Positions 23,590-36,926 of a stretch of DNA of 64,000 bases are shown in pieces. The notes below the pieces were generated by a model. It was not told where the DNA came from. It searched no databases and was given only the letters and a program-made list of their open reading frames with translations. The position numbers and the translations under genes were made by a program. Source of the DNA: Mortierella sp. BCC40632 (taxonomy: Eukaryota; Mortierellomycota; Mortierellomycetes; Mortierellales; Mortierellaceae); contig WAEK01000009.1 in assembly GCA_011634665.1 (NCBI GenBank), positions 1,851,501-1,915,500 of the forward strand, written 5' to 3'. Every line of letters begins with the position of its first letter. Position 1 is the stretch's first letter.

Positions 23590-23637
<48 letters not shown>
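23590..23637 (+). repeat. (GA)n microsatellite
   Basis: About 24 GA units in the CSL upstream region. Confidence 0.95.
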
Positions 23638-23639
<2 letters not shown>

Positions 23640-26473
23640 AGACGCATCACTCTGCAGCGTGCAGCACCACATTTGCCCTCTGATCTCTCTTGTTCCTGTA
23701 CACGGTGCACTCTTTTCTCTTCCTCTTACCTTTTTTTTTTCCGATCGTATCATACTCTCGTCTCGACTCTTTCTCTCTCTCTCTCTCTCTCTCTTCCTCT
23801 TTCTCTCTCACACACCTTCTTTCTTCACCCCTTCTTCGAACCACGCTTGTGCACACCCACATACACAACACATATACACAAACATGCCGCACGTCCTCCC
23901 GCTGCACAACCATGCTGGCCGTGGCGAGGATTAGGAACAAGGAGAGAGAAAAGAGAAGAGAAGAGAAGAGGGAGAGAGAGTAGAAAAAAAAAAAAAAAAA
24001 AAAAGAAAAAAGAAAAAGGACGACGCGTTGGATGAAGTTGACTTCTCTCTCTTCTCTCTTCTATCTCCATCTCGTCTGTGTATGTGTGCCCTGCTCTGCA
24101 CAGTCTGCGGCCTGGAATGAACAGAGCCCTGCACGAGTGAGCCCTGCACTGCACTCCTGGGGGGAAGAGGCGATGATGATGATGATGACTCCCCAGTGGG
24201 CACCCTTCTCTTCTTCTTTCCTTTGTTCCTATTCTACTCAGGCGGGTCCTTTGCTCCTTTGTACCGCGGCTGGCGTACAACAACACACAAAATATGAGAG
24301 AGAAAGAGAAAGAGAGAGGATGAAAGAGAAAGAGAAAGAGAGAGAGAGAGAGAGAACAGAAAACTGGGCCAAACCTTGCATTTGTACTATCCATATGGCT
24401 CAATTGTGTTTCCTTTGAAATGTTTGTGCACCTCCCGTTGTCCCCCTCTTCTTCTTCTTCCTTCTCCTCCTCCTCCTCTTCTCCCCCTTCTCCGCCGCCG
24501 TCGTCTATCGTTCATCGTTGTTGGCGGTGGTCGTTGTTGCTGGAGTAGGTCTATCCAACCACAGGGGAGGACGCACTGCTCTCATTCCGTCTCGTGTTTT
24601 ATTATGGCTCAGCGAACAGCCAACAAGAAGAAAAACGCCCCTGCGCTTTTCTTTTTTTTTTTTGTTTGCTTGTTCAAAGTATCTCTGCTTTATCTCTCTT
24701 TCCTAAACAGAGAAGAATGGGACTACGGGAGAGAGAGAGAGAGAGGGTGTGTTCCGAGCCGTATGTTTTATTAATGTCGTCGACGGCACCTCTTTCCCAT
24801 TTCTATCTACTCGCTGATATCATTTTTATCATTCACCTTTTCTCCTTTTTCCTTTCTCCACTTTGATATACACGTTCTTTTTTCTCTCTTTTTTTTTTTA
24901 TGGTCATTCTTCGGACTTCATGTCCTGTTCCTTCCTTTCATATGCTCACCGCTACTGGGAGACCAGGCTAAGGATAGCGTGAATGGTGTATGGCTGGAGG
25001 ATGGCTGAAGAAGAAGGAAAAAAAAAAAAAAAGTGGTGTCGATGCAGCCTGCAGTGTTACATGGCGACATTTGGCCCGAAAGGCGGAGCCCCTGCTCTTG
25101 CTCCTTGGTTGTGATTGGCTAGGGGGAGACAGCACGCAGACAGTAGCAGCCGGGTCATGGCTCGGCATACCTCTTCTTGCCTTCTCTCTGTCCCGAGTGG
25201 AGAAGAGAAAGGGTATTTGTCGAACCTGAATATGCCAGCCACTTTGCCATCCAATGCCCAATGGCGCATTGTCTCTGCCTCGTGCCCGCTCGGCTCCTTG
25301 CTGTGGCTCTTGCGCACGCCGCCACACTTTGGAGACCGTCGTGGTCATGACAGAAGGAAAAGGGGACGACGAACTGCTCTGTCTTGTCAATCCTGTCTAC
25401 CCGTTCATCTGGCGCGCTGATGTTTGGCTCTCTATGAGAGTGGGCACAGTCGAGTGGAGACAAAGAAAAAAAAAATCGTTATCAGCCATCGGATCAAGCC
25501 ATGCAGAGCTGCGAATGGACCTTGTTCTGGCCAAAAGTCCCTTTATCCATCGCCCTATCCACTTTATCGTCTCTTGTTCTCTCGGTCTCTCATTCTCTCT
25601 CATTCTCTCTCTCTGTGCGTGGTGTGTTGCAGTCTGTGGGTGATGTCAAAGACGCATAGGCAATCTTTCTGTCATCCCTTTGCTTCTTCTTTCTTTCTCT
25701 CTCTATCTTGGAGCGCATGCAATTGCGGAGTGGAGGAAGAGGAAGAAGAAGAGGAGAAGTGGAGAAGAAGAAAAGAAGCGAATCTTTTAGTTTTTTCTTT
25801 TTTTCTTTTTTGGCATCCACTGTCGCGTAGGATCGCCACCCTCTTGGTTAATCGTCTAGGGTTGTTGGAGTGGGTTGGAGTTGGTATGTCCGAGTAGATG
25901 AGAGGATGAGGAGGGTTGGACGGGGTTGGACGGAGCAGCCCGCTTTGTGTCCATGTTTGTCCCTCGCGCTGTTGTGCCCAGTGCACAAGCCCATTTCCTA
26001 CTTGTTGTCTCCCAACCCTTTGCCCTCTCCACGTACAATCTACTGGTCACGTATGCTTTTTTTTTTTTTTTTTTTTTCTTCTTCTTCTCTCTCTCTCTTT
26101 CCACCTGTGAGAGGAGGAAAAGGGAAAAAAAAGGACCATCATCAGCAGCCTACTGCCCCAGTCAGAGTCCTCTTCTTCTTCTTCTTCCTTCTTCTACCCT
26201 CTCTCTTGCTCTTGTCGTTGCATGCTCTTGCGCTCTTTTTTTTTCTCTTTCTCTGTTTCTTTTTCTTTTTCTTTTTTCTTTTCTTTTCTCTCTCTTGACC
26301 TCTTGTCCTTGTACTCTCCGTCCCTTTTGCGACTCTTTCTCCCCTTCTCTTACTCTCTCCCAACGTCGCTCTCCTTCCCTTCCCGTTGTCGCGTGTCTCT
26401 CTCTCTCTTTCTCTCTGTCTCTCTCTCCATCACCTCCCTTTCACCTGCGCTCAGTTGACGCCACTCCTTCCCG

Positions 26474-26504
<31 letters not shown>

Positions 26505-26854
26505 GCCCGTCTTCTTCCTCTTATCACTCCCAACCTGTCGGCCTCCTGCTTGTGTCTTTCTCCGACACTCAGTTCACTCCCACTCCTCTGCCAGACCCTG
26601 TATGCGCGACTTGGTCGTCTCCTCTTCTTTTCCCTAGCCTCTGGAGCCTGTGGGACAGTACCGAGCGGGCGAGAAACGCGCCAGACTGACATAACGTTGC
26701 CAAAAAAAAAAGAGAGAGGGCAAAAAGAAGGAATCTGGATTACGATTGAAAGAGGAGTGAGGTTGCGCGGGGACTGTGTTGTGTCGAGTGTGTATGTGTC
26801 CATCTATCCGTCCATCCGTCTCTCTATCCTATCTATCGAGACCTTTCTTTCTCT

Positions 26855-26861
<7 letters not shown>

Positions 26862-26922
<61 letters not shown>
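26862..26922 (+). repeat. (CT)n microsatellite close to the CSL gene
   Basis: About 30 CT units on the plus strand, roughly 350 nt upstream of the CSL start codon, within the pyrimidine-rich leader. Confidence 0.95.
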
Positions 26923-26926
<4 letters not shown>

Positions 26927-27276
26927 CTCTCTCGACCGATCAAACCGAGCAAGCAGTTGGCTAATCTCCTTTTCTCTCTTCTCTCTCTCTTCTCCCCCGC
27001 TACCCTCTAGACTTATTTTCAGAGTCAAGTCCTGTGCCATCTGTCCTTCCGTCGGTTGTCACTGAAAAAAAAAAAAGCGTCTGTGCCGCGTCTCTTTTTC
27101 TCTCTCCTTTCTCTCCTTTCCTCTCTTCCTCTCTCTTCCTCCCCCCATTCTACCCCTCCCCTCCACTGCCACCACCACCTCTTTTTTCTCCTCCAAAAGA
27201 AGGTCTTCCTGGCGCTCCTCGGGCCCACCGATCCTTTGGATAATCTCCTCCCTTTAGACTGCGATCTCCTCATCCT

Positions 27277-28035
27277 ATGGCCGACATTCACGCACACTCG
27301 TCTCTAGAGCAGCAGTTGTTACCGCCGAGTCCTTCTGCCTCTCAAATCCATCACAGTGGACTCTCCTTGAACCAGATGCAGCGATCCTCTTCCTCCTCCG
27401 CTATGGACCAGGACACTCTCTACTCAGCCTCAATGGACTCTGGCTCCACCCTTGCCCAGGACTGGATGACTTCCTCAGAGCCAAACAACCTGACCTCACT
27501 CGGCTTTGAAAACGTCTTCCAATTTGGCGCTACCCAAACGGATGCGTTTTCCATCGATCATAACGAGTTTGTAGGGACTGACTTTGGATTCGCCTCCACA
27601 GGGATGGCTGGCCCCATCTCCTCACTCTTTGACGCGTCGTCAGCGGGGCTCATGGGCGCCGGTTCCGACTTTGATACAGCCGCCGCCTCCTCATCCACAG
27701 GCTTTGTAGATACGGACAGCAGCACAGGAGTGCAGGCCGGTCATGCTAGTCATACCAACGGCGTCATCGGAAGCAATAGCAACTCGAACTGTGGCCCTGT
27801 TCCTGGTCCTCTGGATTCGACCAACAGTCTTTCTTTGGCAACGAACGCTTCCGCAGTTGTGGCGGATCAGAGCTTGAGCAACAGCAGCATCCTCTCGGCG
27901 CCTTCAGAACAGAGCGAGCTCGCTACGTTGGGCTTGGGTTTGAAGCCCAGCGTGAGCCGAGTTAACAGTGCCTCCACCCTACCCGCATCTTTGGCATTGC
28001 AGCACCATCAACAATTGCAACAACAACAGCAGCAA

Positions 28036-28082
<47 letters not shown>

Positions 28083-30071
28083 ACAACAGCAACAACAACC
28101 ATTACCACTCACTACCTTCCAAGATCAAACATATAATTCTTCAGTGGCGATGGACCTGAGCCCTGCAGAGTCGGGTCTTAAGCCGTTCCAAGTCACGTCG
28201 ATGCCCATGTCGCACTCGTCTCATTCTTCACTACAGCAGCCACAGCAGCCACAGCCATCACTCTTTCGTCCACAACGGCAGGACTCGACTCCGCCACAAC
28301 AGCAACATCCTAGTGCATTTGCTTTCCAGGCTGCCGACCCAACAACCACTCCCACCTTCCAGAACCCATTTCAGACCTCGCGGTCGCTCGAAGAGGATTC
28401 GATGCTTCAGCACGCGACTTTTGCGCAGAGTCGTTCCATGTCAGTAAGCAATGGGTCATCACAGCTACACCATCTCCAACAGCAGCAACACAAATTTGAG
28501 GATCTTTTGTTTCAACAGCAGCAACAGCAGCAACAGCAGCAATCTCATATGGGCACAGACATGAAGGGTCACTTCCGACATGCCTCCACACCTAACCTGT
28601 CGGACATTGTGAAGCAAGAGAGCCCAATGCTGCAACACTCACGGGCCCAGCTACAACAGATCCATCGTCAATTCCAAGAATCACAACAACAGAAGCAGCA
28701 ATCGCAGCAGCCTCTCAACTCTACCTCTTCTGCAGGTATCCATCCATTCTCAACAGCACCTATGGCAAATGGCAAGGCTGGCACGACAACGGCAGCACGT
28801 ACTCTGACCAAGCGACCAAGTGATCTTCATGTTGATATCTCGGGTCGGTCGAGCATCTTTCGTCTGAATGGTGATGTGCGGAACGGTGATTTCCGGTTTG
28901 GAAACGATGTTCGAGATGCATCCGATGCCATGGTCTCGGGTGCGCCCCCTCTATCTCCAACAACAGCTTCTAGTATGGCAGCTCCCCTGACGCCCGCATT
29001 CTTCTCGCCTGCATTTGCGGATGCATTGGGAAGCCCAGGAGCCATCTTGTACCAGAACAGTCCCTTTGTGTTCACACATGAACGGAACCGAGCCTCAATG
29101 CAGACAGACTCTTCAATCGGCTCTTTTATGGACATTCATGCTTCGAGTGCATCCTCTCCATCGTCGTTGGGTTCACTCAACGATGTCAGTAGCCATCGGA
29201 TGTTTAGGGGATCGGCAGACTCGCTCCAGGCGCCTGTGGAGACCGTGACACCGATGGATATCGCATGCAACTTTAATGACATGTCCAAGGATTTGGGGTT
29301 CCTTGAGAAGCCTGAGCTGGTCTCAATGGCCTCCTCGACCTCCACCTCTTCGGCCTTGTCGTTGTCTTTGCAACAGCAGCATCACCAACAGCAACAACAG
29401 CAGCAGCCATTCCAACATCTTCAGCACCGCAACTCGTTCTGCCATTCGCCGGATCATATTGATCCTCACAGTGTTGAGGTCAAACCTAGCTACTTCTCAA
29501 CTCATTATCAGGATGAGACAACCATCAAGATGGAGCTAATGGCGTCGCCTGAGATTGACCTGGACCGAGATGGAGCCCGCTCGACTTTCCGTGGAGATCG
29601 CACTGCAGCTGTGGATTCGCCTTTTACGCCCGCAGGCATCCTGAGTGCCAACGGAGGTGTAGCTCCATCGTCCTTGACAGCCTCGGGAGTAAGTACGACC
29701 ACCACCAAGACTGCGCGAAAGCGTCGATCGAACGATGCTGTCTCAACCGCAGCCTCACCTTCGACCACTTCCACGACCAGCTCTTCCCCTTCCAACAGCG
29801 GTAGCAGTCCACCCAGGATTGCGCGCAGTCGCACGATCTCGACGACCTCATCATTAATTGATGAGAAGGATGATGGTCTGGATTCACCTCGGTCTTCGTC
29901 TGTGGCATCCTCGTTCGGTCCTGGCGCCTCTGTAAAGCCGATCATGTTGACCCATGATGTCAAGCCGCCTTCAGCCAAGACAATGAGGTATTCCCCTCCC
30001 TCCCTCCTTTATTGCTACTCCTAGTAACACACCGTTTCATCACATCGTCTAATTTGTATTGTATGTGACCT

Positions 30072-30107
<36 letters not shown>

Positions 30108-33062
30108 TATATAGAACTATCATCAAAAAGTACTTGTCAGCTAAGAATCCAGGACTTGGTGGCGAAAAGTCAGTGTTGATCTTGACGTCCAAAGTAGCAC
30201 AAAAGTCCTATGGTACGGAGAAGCGTTTCCTGTGTCCTCCTCCAACAACCATTCTTCTCGGAAGCAACTGGTGGTCCGCACCACCACCCGCGCATGCTTC
30301 CTCGCCCGCACAGAGCCCTGGACTGGAAGATGGTGTAGCCTCAGCAACAGCTGGTAGTTTGGGATCAGGACCTGCTATGGGAGCGAGTCCTCCAAAGATG
30401 ATTGTCTCGATCTGTGGTGAGGTTGGCAACCAACAGGGCACGATCGAGTGGACTGCTTGCAAGGACGAGAGCGTGACGCCGATTGTGACGGGCAAGTGTG
30501 TCTCGAAGCAATTGTATATTAACGATGCAGATGAGAAGCGCAAGAAAGTTGAGGTACTTGTCAAGTTTATGATGGCTGGCGATTTCGAACTGGGCACTTT
30601 TGCAAGTAAGCCTATCAAGGTTATCAGCAAGCCCAGCAAAAAGCGACAGAGTATCAAGAATATGGAGCGTAAGTTTTTTTTTTTTTTTTTTTTTTTTTTA
30701 TAGTTATCACCGAAAGTCCATGTCAAGTATACTTCTTGTTATCTCTCATACTAACCCCCCTCCACCACCACACCTACCTTTTTATTCTCAACCTATCCAA
30801 TTAGTGTGCATCCACCACGGAACAACCATCTCATTGTTCAACCGAATCCGATCCCAGACAGTATCAACAAAGTATCTGGGCGTCTCAACCACCTCTCATG
30901 CTTCTGCGCATGCACCCTGGAACTATGGTAACAGCAACCTCAAGGACTGGCCTAATATTGGCCCTACACCTGACTCGGCCGCTAATCCCGTCAATGCTGA
31001 TGGTGGAACGTGCTTTGTTGCTCGCACAGGCGGCTGGGATCCGTTTGTGGTCTGGATCGTGAGCCCTGGTCAAACCCGGACCGAGACTCTTCAGGAACAC
31101 TCACGGCGTCACCCAGGCTTCCCACCTCCACCGGCGATTGCAATCAATTCACCTTCTGAGAACGCTCCCCAGACACCTATCCACTACAACCAGCCAATTG
31201 TGTTGCAGTGCCTATCAACAGGTTTGGTGAGTCCCGTGATGGTGATTCGAAAGGTGGACAAGGGCAGTATGGTCCTTGGTGGCGGCTCGGCAGGTCTGAC
31301 ATCTGCCGAGTATGATCAGGAACCTCTTGGAGATCCCGTCTCTCAGTTGCACAAGGTCGCCTTCCAGATCACCAACACAGGTGCTCAAGGTGCAGGTGCA
31401 GCCAACACCCCCCCAACACCATTCTCGCCTGGATCGCAGCCCAAGTTGCAGCAGGGAACCTATCTTGCGTGCTTGGGCGATGTGGTCGGCATGCAGAGAG
31501 CCAATGAAGGAAAGCGATACCTGACGGATCCTAAGGCTGCCAATTCGACCGCAGCCGCTGCAGCCGCCGCAGCCTCTGCTGCAACGGCCGAGATGGAGTC
31601 ATCCTTGGGAATGGAGGACAGCAAATTGGTGTCGGGCAATTCTTTTGCGATGGAGATTGTACCAGAGATCCCCGAGAATCATTTGCCAGAGGCATTGATG
31701 TCGGCCTGGTCTGCAGCCGATGACAAAGCGCTCGGTTCGGGACCTTTCCATGGCGAAAAGGCGATGGTGACGACAGCGGATGGTCAACGGATTGAGCGAA
31801 AGCGTAGAGTGTCTTCATCCGTGGTAATCAAGTCGACCATCTCTGGAGCTAGTGCAGGAGCTGGTCTGGGTGTAGGTGGACCCAAATCTGGATCAGCAGC
31901 TGCCAAGGCGAGACGACGTGTTAACAGCATGAGTGTCACTCAAGCAGACGCGCAACGGATCCGAGCTACTGCCTTAGCCTCAAATCATCATGGATTGGGA
32001 CATGGTCAGCACCCGTACCTGAATGCATCTGGACCCTTGACAGATATTAAGGAGAGATCGCTCAAGGAGGGTACAACCAAACTTGTAACGCTCCAGCATC
32101 AGAGTCAGCAGCAGCAGCATTCGGCGCATGGTCAACAACAACACCATTCGCACCAGCAGCAACAGAGACGAAGCTCTCCCATTTGGACCGAGGATGTGAC
32201 GGATGCAGCTGTGTGGACGATTGTTGGCACAGGTATGTGTGGAATAGGAGAGTTAATGCATGGCTTTGGTCTATTTGTTGTGACATGGGTCAGAGTATGA
32301 TGACTAACTATGTTACTCTTTCTAAAATCAAATCTAGATTGTGCTCAGTACAACTTTTGCACGCCAGGAGGAGCGGATGCCATGTCATTGCCTCGCACCC
32401 CTGTGACACCCATGCCATTGGTGTCAGAAGTGGTGATGAATGGCGGACTAGGTCAAAATGGACCAACCTCATCCAACGGTCGGACTGGATCCTCTGGCAA
32501 CCATGGACACCCCAAGTCGATTCGATCCAACGACTCTTCAACGACCAATAGCTATCTTCAAGGCAATGTTGGCAGTGGAAGCAGCGGCAGTAGCGGTAGC
32601 AGTTGTATCTTTGGAAGTACTGTGCCGGCAAAGGTGATGACTCTGAAGGGAGTAGGGTTTGATCGAGACTTGACAGTGTGGTTTGGCACGATCAAGGCAC
32701 CCGTGACCGAGTTCCAGTCACCCGAGGCATTGATTGCCCAAGTTCCTGAAGAGGTGTCCTTGAGGTCGACATTCTATTTTACCAAGGATGATGACGAGGA
32801 TGACAATGTGGACGACGATGATGAAGATGATGAAGGGGATGGCAGCACGACGGCGAGCTGTAGTAGCAGTGTCCGGAGCATGAGTATGGGTTTGGCGACG
32901 ACTCCGACGCCGATGGGATCGAATGGGGCGCTGGGAAGCGCAGAGGAACGATTCAAGCGCAAGCGAGTGAAGGGACTGTTTGATTATGAGAGTGTCCCGA
33001 TCCTGTTGGTGCGCAAGGATGGTGTGATCTACCGATCTGGACATAGCATTGCATTGGGATAA
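27277..33062 (+). CDS. CSL-family transcription factor (CBF1/Su(H)/LAG-1)
   Basis: Sequence-specific nuclear DNA-binding protein. CSL proteins mediate Notch output in animals; fungi have Notch-independent CSLs such as S. pombe Cbf11/Cbf12. Exons: 27277-29987, 30115-30668, 30805-32232 and 32338-33062, giving 1805 residues with all phases consistent. The first ~900 residues are Ser/Gln-rich and disordered, with a 27-Gln run (about residues 248-274). The N-terminal Rel-like domain begins at the exon 2 join (KSVLILTSKVAQKSYGTEKR, then FLCPPP). The beta-trefoil starts at exon 3 (SLFNRIRSQTVSTKYLGVS, FVARTGGWDPFVVWIV, VMVIRKVDKGSMVLGG). Exon 4 holds the Rel-C/TIG part (RDLTVWFGTIKAP, ILLVRKDGVIYRSG) with an Asp/Glu insert near 32785-32845. 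The large N-terminus resembles the fungal F2/Cbf12-like class by inference. An in-frame TAA near 27240 supports the ATG used, unless a 5' intron exists. Confidence 0.93.
28018..28098 (+). repeat. Poly-glutamine CAA/CAG run in CSL
   Basis: 27 consecutive glutamine codons of mixed CAA and CAG. Shorter Gln runs recur in the same exon near 28508-28540 and 29370-29405. Confidence 0.95.
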
Positions 33063-33780
33063 AACAACAACAACAACAACAACAACAGCAGCAGCAGCAG
33101 CGATATGGGGAAAAAGGGAGGGGAGGAAGGAGTCCCATGCCCCTCCTTTTTGACGGGGAGGTAGAGAGGACCAGTTTTTTTTTCATTTTTCATTTTTCAT
33201 TTTTCATTTTTCATTTTTTTTTTTTTTTCTTTTTTTTTTACCCAACTTGTACTTTTTCTTTAGTTTTCTTGTTCATGTCTTTTTCTTTTTTTTCTTTTCT
33301 TTTTCTTTTTCTTTTTTTTTTCTCCCAGATCTTCTTTTTTCCTCCTCAGATCATCAAAGGAAAAAAAATCGATTCTGAAAAAAAAAGTAAAAAAAAAAAA
33401 AAAGAGAATTGAGTGTCTATGCTTCCCCATTGGACTATTTCAGTTGGATCTGCTCTGCATGGTTTTTTTTTTTTTAAAGGAAAGCCCCACTAGCTAACCA
33501 TTTTTGGATAGATTTAGTTTTTTTTTTGCACTGCCTCACTTATCTCTTGATCAGGGTATTGCTTCTTTCTCCCAAAAGGAAGGAGTCGGTGGCCTGGATT
33601 GGAGGTGGTAAAGGGGGGGGGGCAGGGGGGTGCGGATGAAGCGGATGAAGCGGATGAAATTCAAACTGATGATTTTTTTTTTTTTTTTTTATACAAATAT
33701 TTCTACAATCGAGGAAACTATTTCTCTTTCTCTCTTCTCAAATACAGTATAAATACAAACAAAACAATCAAAAGTTATAC

Positions 33781-33811
<31 letters not shown>

Positions 33812-33850
33812 GCTCCAGCTCTCCTCCCTTTCCTCAAGGCAACTCCCTAC
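33063..33850. other. Convergent CSL / DUF300 3' region
   Basis: Gene-free DNA between two convergent stops. Directly after the CSL stop is a CAA/CAG run (33064-33100). TTTTTCA units (33178-33220), long T and A homopolymers, a G9 run near 33615 and GCGGATGAA-type repeats (about 33634-33660) follow. No coding signal. Confidence 0.6.
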
Positions 33851-35354
33851 TTATACCTGAGTCACAGCAGAAGGTTGGAATCGAGGTGGACTCGACTGAG
33901 AAGGTCGAGGTGAATTCTGGGGTGAGATCCGACGGGAGGACCGTTTGGGTTGAGGTACAAATCCATTCACATTGTCTACACATCCTGCTCGTGGGATACT
34001 CACGGCCGCGGTCGTCAATAGGTTGGATTGGATGGCTGTCATTTGAGGTGAAGATGGAGGGGTCATGAGGCTCGTTGTAGTACCAGTGGTAAAAGTCGTT
34101 TCGGTATTGTTGGCGTTGGGGATGGTTGATGAAACAGTGGTGGGGGTGGGGGTCGATGGAGTGGTAGTGGGGGTGTCGTTGTGGCTAGTTAAAAAGTTCC
34201 ATTGGAAACGACTCAATGCGGCTCTGGCACTGGCCATTGTGGCCGGGCGAATGTCGGACTCTTCCAATCCCGCTTCATGCCCGAGAGGACCCCGACTCTG
34301 TCGTGGATCAACCTGATTACTATTATCAGGCATGAGGGTAGTACTGGTAGTAGTAGTAGTAGTGGTAGAGGTAGTGTTGAAGGAAACGTCGATCGCTGGG
34401 AAATTATAGTCTCCAAACTTTAGCAATTTACTGGCTTGGTACAACGCCTCGTCCGACATTTCTGTCTCTGGTCGGACACCAGCTGTGTTGTCTCCAGATT
34501 GATTGTGGTCTGACTCGTGCTCATCATCGGAAATATCGGCAAAGTAAAGACTGGGTGCTCGGGAAGCGACCTTCATTGAGGCCATCTTTTCAAACACGCC
34601 TCCAATCGCCACTGCTGCCTCTTGTTGTTGCTGTTGTTGCTGTTGTTGCTGTTGCTGTTGGCGTGAGCGAGAAGTAGGTGGAGAGGAAGCGGGAGTAGAG
34701 GATTCTGAAGAGTTTCTCGAGTGCGTAGGTTGATCGCGTGAACACATCAAAGGACAGGTCGAATCATTGACGGAATGGTCCTCGCAATCGACACAAACCG
34801 CGTCCTGAACCCAGTATTTACAAGTACCACCATCCGAGTATCTCAATCCAGCCTTGGCACGACTATTCCGGCTCCGGCCTTGAGTAGCGATACCTTCGGA
34901 AGGTTCAAAGGTTCGATAATTGAATCGAGTGCCACGAAGGGTCTCAAGCGAGTCTTGAAAGATGTCCTGCATCCCTCGAGCATCGCGAATGGCATAGTAA
35001 ATGGGAACACGAGCTGATTGGATATTAGGCTCGAGATAGTCCTCATGTGAGAACGCATACCTAGGAGAACCCCAAAGAACGAAAGTGAGTACTCCAGTCA
35101 TCAGGAAGGTGAAAAGATTGAAAAACAAAGATAAGAAAAAGTGGGGAAGTAGGAACTCACCAGTGGCCGATAGCTGCAAAAACCATCTCGAAACAGATCA
35201 AAAAGTCTTGGATAGCGACAGCCATTTCACCTGATGCTGTAAAAAAAAAAAAAGAGGTATTGCCAAAAGGAGAGAGTATGAGCAAGTGAAAGGATACATA
35301 AAGACTATACCACTGACTAAGCTCCCTTCCGATGCCAAAGGAATACAAGGCGGT

Positions 35355-35406
<52 letters not shown>

Positions 35407-36836
35407 TTATCTTACTGTAGCGAAGGACACCAGTGGCGACCAGGAAGGAGATAGCGACTCCTTGCCAGAACGAGAAAAAGATAACTGCCTTGACGCAGAG
35501 AAACTTGGGAATGGGTCTACATCAAGTAGAGTCATTGAGTTCCAGGAATGGATAAGGACAAGGTTAGCATAGTGTTGTATACTTTGTTGTTGGTGGTGTT
35601 GTTGCAATGAGCGACTGGGAAATGCGAGAGGCTTCTCATGTGTCTTTCTTTTTTTACCTAAACTCTTCCAAGTCCTCCTTAGTAGCAACGAGGAACATGC
35701 CGAGGCAGTAGAGACTCAGGCAGACACTGACGTTGTAGATGGCCGAGACCCAAAAGTAACCGGATTGCCAAGAAATGGACCCATCGTTGTAAAGGTTCTG
35801 GGCCTTGAGGTACATGGTGATCACGGCAAGAAGCGGCTTGACATAGACATACTGGAGGATACCTCGCTTGATGAACAAGAAGGTGTATGGGTCACCCACC
35901 TAAAAAAGGGAAGAGGTCGTGTATGTGGTATGCACAAAGTACTTGACTGTGAGAGGGTGTCTCCTATTTTCTTTCTCTCATGTATTCACGCGGACGTGGG
36001 GACCCGTGATGGAGTCACAAAGTATCTTACATCTACATCCTTGGACCAAAGGCTGACAGGAAACATGTGTTTTGTGTAGGGTCGACCATGGAGCGAGACG
36101 ATTAGCGAGCGCTCGCCTCCCAGGTAGTAGACCAACAAGTTGAAAAAGCAGTAGATAACAAATGCCTAGAATGAAAGAAAGAAAGCAAGCAGGCAAGAAA
36201 GAAAAAGTGAGTCAAGAGATTAGAAAATGTGAGCTGCTCTAGCTTCCAAGAAAGAACCATTTCCATTTCCATTTTTTTTTTTTTTTTTTAACAGACGCAC
36301 GAAGCATCCTTGTTATGTAATTCTTCACCCTCTCTCTCGTTCTCTCTCTCTCTCTCTCTCTCTCTGTCTTTCTGTCTCTATGAAATCGTTTCGAATTAAA
36401 TCCTTTCCAAATAGATGCAATGTATCCCTTACTTCGTAAATGTCCCTGAAGGCATCAATGTAAAAGGCGGCATCCAACGAGACGAGCGAGATCCATGAAG
36501 AGAGCGCAAAGATTGGCACCCTAGAAAAAAAAAAGAAAAACACGTAATCCAAAGTGAAAGAGAGATGGATAGATGGATAGATAAAAAAGAGAACAGGTGA
36601 GTATTGGAGTCTCATACATACACATTCTCTTACACATCTTTTTTTTCAGAGACTCTCATTTGACCCAGTTCTCACACATTCTCTTTCGCCTTTCCCCTCT
36701 CCTCAATCTCTCTCCTCTCTCTCTCTCACTTTCTCTCTTTCTTCTCTCTCTCACTTTTTGCGCATAAATGCTGTGGGGATGTATGTGGATTAGCAAAGAT
36801 TGGTCACACAGATCGGGCGAGAAGGCAGGCGCGAGG

Positions 36837-36926
<90 letters not shown>

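Larger units (their letters stand above)
15507..27276. other. 11.8-kb gene-poor region between divergent BTB and CSL genes
   Basis: I find no protein family signature on either strand. ORFs here are Ser/Leu- or Arg/Glu-repeats from CT/GA tracts or have random composition. Contents include a 12-nt repeat (CATAACAGCACC-like, 16725-16780) and GA/CT tracts near 18220-18300 and 18419-18470. There is a dense microsatellite cluster at 20028-20610, homopolymers at 21320-21400 and 22016-22100, and CT/GA tracts at 22230-22550, 22880-22935, 23590-23637 and 26860-26925. From about 20150 onward the plus strand is strongly pyrimidine-rich, like the leaders of other genes here. A good donor (CAG|GTAAGC near 21478) and acceptors near 27021 and 27258 permit 5'-UTR introns for the CSL gene. 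Extended promoter or 5'-UTR function is inferred. Confidence 0.55.

Noticed and set aside
25926..27065. 379-codon plus-strand ORF upstream of CSL
   Set aside because: Almost entirely Ser/Leu/Phe from pyrimidine tracts. More likely leader DNA than a protein.
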